This document shows positions 61,200 to 64,000 of a stretch of DNA of 64,000 nucleotides, piece after piece. The notes beneath the pieces are model-generated. The model was given only the letters and a program-made list of their open reading frames with translations, was not told the DNA's origin and ran no database searches. The stretch's first letter is position 1. Each line of letters opens with the position of its first letter. The position numbers were made by a program, and so were the translations under genes. Source of the stretch: Geodermatophilus obscurus DSM 43160 (lineage in GTDB: Bacteria; Actinomycetota; Actinomycetes; Mycobacteriales; Geodermatophilaceae). The stretch is from positions 2,914,001 through 2,978,000 of the forward strand of contig NC_013757.1 of assembly GCF_000025345.1 (NCBI RefSeq), in the 5' to 3' direction.

Positions 61200-62462
61200 A
61201 TGACCGTGCAGCTCGAGCGCCCCGCCGGTCCCGACGTGGTCGACCTGGTGGCGCGTCGTGTTCCCGGGTACAGCCTGGAGGCGCCCTTCTACACGAGTCA
61301 GGAGGTCTTCGACCTGGACGTGCGCGCGATCTTCGCCGCGCACTGGCTCTTCGCGGCCGCCGAGGCGGAACTCCCCGAACCGGGCGACTTCGTCACCGTC
61401 GCGGTGGGCAGCTACTCCGTGATCATCGTGCGGGACGACGACGAGGAGCTGCGTGCCTTCCACAACGTGTGCCGGCACCGCGGCTCCCGGCTCCTCGACG
61501 AGCCGCGCGGCAGCGTCGGGAACCTCGTCTGCCCCTACCACCACTGGACCTACGGCGTCGACGGTCGCCTGCTGCACGCCGACAACCAGCCGGCCTCGTT
61601 CGACCGCAGCTGCTTCAGCCTCAGGCCGGTCCACCTGCGCAGCATCGGCGGTCTGGTGTTCCTGTGCCTCGCCCATGACCCACCGGCCGACTTCGACGAG
61701 GTCGCCGCGCGCATCGAGCCCTTCCTGGCCCCGTACGGGCTACGTCGGGCGAAGGTCGCCCACCAGGACGACATCGTCGAGACCGGCAACTGGAAGCTCG
61801 TCATGGAGAACAACCGCGAGTGCTACCACTGCGACGGCCACCCCGAGCTGGTGAGCGCCTACTTCCCCCTGTTCGGCTACTCGCGCGAGGACCTCCCGCC
61901 GCGGCTGCGGCCCGTCTACCAGCGCTACGACGAGGCCGCCGCCGCGCTCCGGTCGGCGTGCGTCCGGCAGGGCTTCCCGGTCGAGGGAGCTCGGGAACTC
62001 GACACACGCGCCACGGGGTTCCAGCTCTCCCACGCCCCGCTCGACGGTGCCGGCAAGTCGTTCAACACGAACGGCGAGTCGGTGTGCAGCAGGCTCATGG
62101 GGTCCATGACCACCGACCGCTTCGGTGACCTGTCCCTGCACGTGCAGCCGAACTCGTGGTTCCACGTGCTGGCCGACCACGCGGTGGTGTTCTCCGTGCT
62201 GCCGCTCGCCCCCGACCGGACCCTCCTGCGGACGACGTGGCTGGTCCACCCGGACGCGGTGGAGGGCGTGGACTACGACGTGCCCACCCTGACCAGGGTC
62301 TGGCAGGCGACGAACCAGCAGGACGGGACCCTGGTGGCCCGCACCCAGAGGGGTGTCGAGGACCCCGGTTACCAGCCGGGCCCGTACTCGACGGTCGAGG
62401 GGGACGTCGAGGCCTTCGTCACCTGGTACGTCTCCCGGCTGGCCGCTCACCTGTCCCGCTAG
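61200..62462 (+). CDS. Rieske betaine N-demethylase oxygenase (GbcA/stachydrine demethylase-like)
   Basis: This 420-residue oxygenase has a Rieske centre C-R-H...C-P-Y-H (NVCRHRGSRLL, LVCPYHHWTYG; about 87-110). The catalytic iron site with NRECYHCDGHPEL (His pair) lies near 205-215. These are the patterns of glycine-betaine monooxygenase GbcA and stachydrine demethylase Stc2, which remove one methyl as formaldehyde. The reductase partner begins at 63489 after an IclR gene. ATG 61200 follows AGGAG. Confidence 0.9.
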   Translation: MTVQLERPAGPDVVDLVARRVPGYSLEAPFYTSQEVFDLDVRAIFAAHWLFAAAEAELPEPGDFVTVAVGSYSVIIVRDDDEELRAFHNVCRHRGSRLLDEPRGSVGNLVCPYHHWTYGVDGRLLHADNQPASFDRSCFSLRPVHLRSIGGLVFLCLAHDPPADFDEVAARIEPFLAPYGLRRAKVAHQDDIVETGNWKLVMENNRECYHCDGHPELVSAYFPLFGYSREDLPPRLRPVYQRYDEAAAALRSACVRQGFPVEGARELDTRATGFQLSHAPLDGAGKSFNTNGESVCSRLMGSMTTDRFGDLSLHVQPNSWFHVLADHAVVFSVLPLAPDRTLLRTTWLVHPDAVEGVDYDVPTLTRVWQATNQQDGTLVARTQRGVEDPGYQPGPYSTVEGDVEAFVTWYVSRLAAHLSR

Positions 62463-62505
62463 GGACACGTCGACGACCGGGGCCGCAGAACCGCAGAGGT
62501 GGGAC

Positions 62506-63363
62506 ATGGACGACACGGAAGGCGCGACGAGGTCACCGGCCCTGCCGGGCCCGGGACCTCGTCGCCGCACGACGACCGGTGACGAGGGAGCCAAGCTCAA
62601 CCAGTCGGTCAGGAAGGCGATCACCCTGCTGCGCGCGGCCGCCGACGACGACAGGGCGAACGTCTCGTCGCTGGCCAGGGCTGCGGGGCTCCCCCGGGCC
62701 ACGGCCCTGCGGATGATCCAGACGCTGGAACAGGAGGGCTTCCTCCTCCGGGTCGCGGGTGACGACCGGGTGCTCCTCGGGCCGGAACTGCTCCGCCTGG
62801 CCCGGAACACCGACGAGGGCCTCCTCCTCCTCGAGGCAGCCCGCCCGGTCGTCGGTGAGCTGGTGGCCGCGGTCAGGGAGACCGGGACGCTTAGCGTGGT
62901 GGCCCCCGACGGGGGCCTGGACCTGGTGCACCAGGTCGACGCGCCCCACCATCTCCGACCGGGATCCTGGGTCGGACAGCGGTTCCCGCTGCACGCCAGC
63001 GCGAGCGGGAAGGTGCTGCTCGCCACGTTCGACGACGAGCAGCTCGAGCGTTTCCTCCGCAACCCGCTCGTACGCCTCACCCCGTCGACGATCACGACGG
63101 CCGACGACCTGCGCGTCGACCTCGGCCGCGTCCGCGAGCAGGGTCATGCCCTCTCCGTCGACGAGGCGGAGGAAGGCCTGTCGGGCGTCGCGACGGGCAT
63201 CCACGGGCAGGCCGGCGAGCTCGTCGGCGTGCTCACCGTCAGCGGCCCCACGCAGCGACTCGACGGGCGCCGGGCGAGACGCGCGGCCGACCACCTCGCC
63301 CGCGCGGCCGGCCGCATCGAGGCAGCACTCCATCGGGGGCCGGCGCGCGCCCGGGCCCTCTGA
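62506..63363 (+). CDS. IclR-family regulator of the betaine island
   Basis: This 285-residue regulator has a charged N-terminal tail, a winged helix (about 30-85: LNQSVRKAITLLRAAADDDR, GLPRATALRMIQTLEQEGFL) and an effector domain with PLHASASGKVLLATFDDEQL and GLSGVATGIHGQAGELVGVL. It lies between the Rieske oxygenase and its reductase, 43 bases after the former. The island therefore has two candidate regulators, this one and the chimeric GntR. ATG 62506 follows GAGGTG. Confidence 0.9.
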   Translation: MDDTEGATRSPALPGPGPRRRTTTGDEGAKLNQSVRKAITLLRAAADDDRANVSSLARAAGLPRATALRMIQTLEQEGFLLRVAGDDRVLLGPELLRLARNTDEGLLLLEAARPVVGELVAAVRETGTLSVVAPDGGLDLVHQVDAPHHLRPGSWVGQRFPLHASASGKVLLATFDDEQLERFLRNPLVRLTPSTITTADDLRVDLGRVREQGHALSVDEAEEGLSGVATGIHGQAGELVGVLTVSGPTQRLDGRRARRAADHLARAAGRIEAALHRGPARARAL

Positions 63364-63488
63364 GCCGACGTCGTGCGGATCCTGCACGCGGCGGTCACAC
63401 CCCGGGCCTGCGCGTCCGACCGTCCACACCCAGCCCGTCGCCGGCCGACCCACCCGGTGCCCGAGCCAGCACGTCGAGAGGCCTTCCG

Positions 63489-64000
63489 ATGACCGAGCCC
63501 TCCAGCCCCGTGGCGGTTCTGGATGCCGTCCCGCCGGTGCGGTCCCCCGCTGGTGGGCACGCCGGTCTCACAGCCCACCCGTCCGCGCTCCCCGTCTGGG
63601 GGGACACGGACAACTGCACGCTGGTGTGCCGGCAGGTCCTCGACATCACCCACGACGTCAAGACGTTCCTCTTCGAGTCCGAGGACCCCGCGCTGTTCCA
63701 CTACGACCCCGGTCAGTTCATCACCCTGCGACTGCAGATGGGCGGCCGCGCGGTCGACCGGTGCTACACGATCTCCACGCCACCGACGCGGCCCCACCTG
63801 ATCGGGATCACGGTCAAGCGGCAGCCCGGAGGGCTGGTGTCCAACTGGCTGCACGACACCATGGGCTCTGGGCAGCGCATCTCCGCCGACGGACCGTTCG
63901 GGCTCTTCTCCGTCGCCCGCCACCCGGCGGGCAAGTACCTGTTCCTGTCGGCAGGCAGCGGGATCACCCCGCTCATGTCCATGACCCGCACGTTGCACGA
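63489..64000 (+). CDS. Ferredoxin-type NAD(P)H oxidoreductase of the Rieske system (GbcB/Hcr-like, cut by window end)
   Basis: The 170 visible codons contain a disordered N-terminus and then the flavin domain of the ferredoxin reductase family. FAD motif DRCYTIST is followed by VKRQPGGLVSNWLHD and GPFGLFS. The start of the NAD domain reads YLFLSAGSGITPLMSM. A C-terminal 2Fe-2S domain should follow outside the window. It should supply electrons to the Rieske oxygenase two genes upstream. ATG 63489 follows GAGAGG. Confidence 0.9.
   Translation, partial: MTEPSSPVAVLDAVPPVRSPAGGHAGLTAHPSALPVWGDTDNCTLVCRQVLDITHDVKTFLFESEDPALFHYDPGQFITLRLQMGGRAVDRCYTISTPPTRPHLIGITVKRQPGGLVSNWLHDTMGSGQRISADGPFGLFSVARHPAGKYLFLSAGSGITPLMSMTRTLH

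Overview
This window is from a high-GC actinobacterium. Nearly every codon ends in G or C, many starts are GTG, genes overlap by GTGA or ATGA, and several genes look leaderless. The set of families (a DUF5313 membrane protein, a DUF2975/XRE pair, an RpfA-style secreted lytic protein under a c-di-AMP riboswitch, a TIGR03084 protein and PafBC-type damage promoters) suggests a Geodermatophilaceae-like soil organism. That placement is inferred, because no marker gene is present.

Layout. 0-3 kb: a sugar ABC binding lipoprotein (cut by the window edge) divergent from a SorC regulator, followed by an APH-type kinase. 3-7 kb: phosphofructokinase, a Kef/KhtTU-type K+/H+ antiporter pair and a universal stress protein. 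7-10 kb: an OhrR-like regulator, a DUF5313 protein and an operon of DUF2975, XRE regulator and flavoprotein. 10-15 kb: ornithine aminotransferase divergent from an Lrp regulator, then metNIQ behind a newly read leader peptide ending Cys-Leu-Cys-Arg. 15-19 kb: response regulator, histidine kinase and GerMN lipoprotein, then STAS, micro-membrane protein and STAS. 19-24 kb: a phage-type RecA-like ATPase, RecD2 helicase and an SSB paralogue. Two PafBC-type (RecA-NDp) DNA-damage promoters drive the ATPase and the SSB.

24-37 kb: MFS pump and TetR; a VanAB-like Rieske system with MFS transporter and IclR; an aldehyde dehydrogenase; an acyl-CoA thioesterase; aconitase divergent from a GntR regulator. 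37-42 kb: a PGPGW membrane protein, polysaccharide deacetylase, a secreted SLT-domain protein behind a Crp-like site and a ydaO riboswitch, a TIGR03084 protein and an amidohydrolase.

42-50 kb: a purine/ureide catabolic locus (urate permease, uricase, HIU hydrolase, allantoicase, allantoinase, hydroxypyruvate isomerase, tartronate semialdehyde reductase, glycerate kinase). It is visibly broken. Several genes are fused or shortened by deletions whose junctions suggest short homologies, and the reductase has two frameshifts. Beside it lie a malic-enzyme tail and a tRNA-like 3' end. Either this locus is decaying or the assembly has collapsed there.

51-64 kb: a GntP transporter and a probable betaine catabolic island: enolase-superfamily epimerase/dehydratase, flavin N-demethylase, BCCT transporter, truncated M24 protein, Rieske N-demethylase, IclR regulator and ferredoxin-type reductase (cut by the window edge). 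Its likely regulator is a chimera of an IS630-like transposase N-terminal half and a GntR-FCD regulator.
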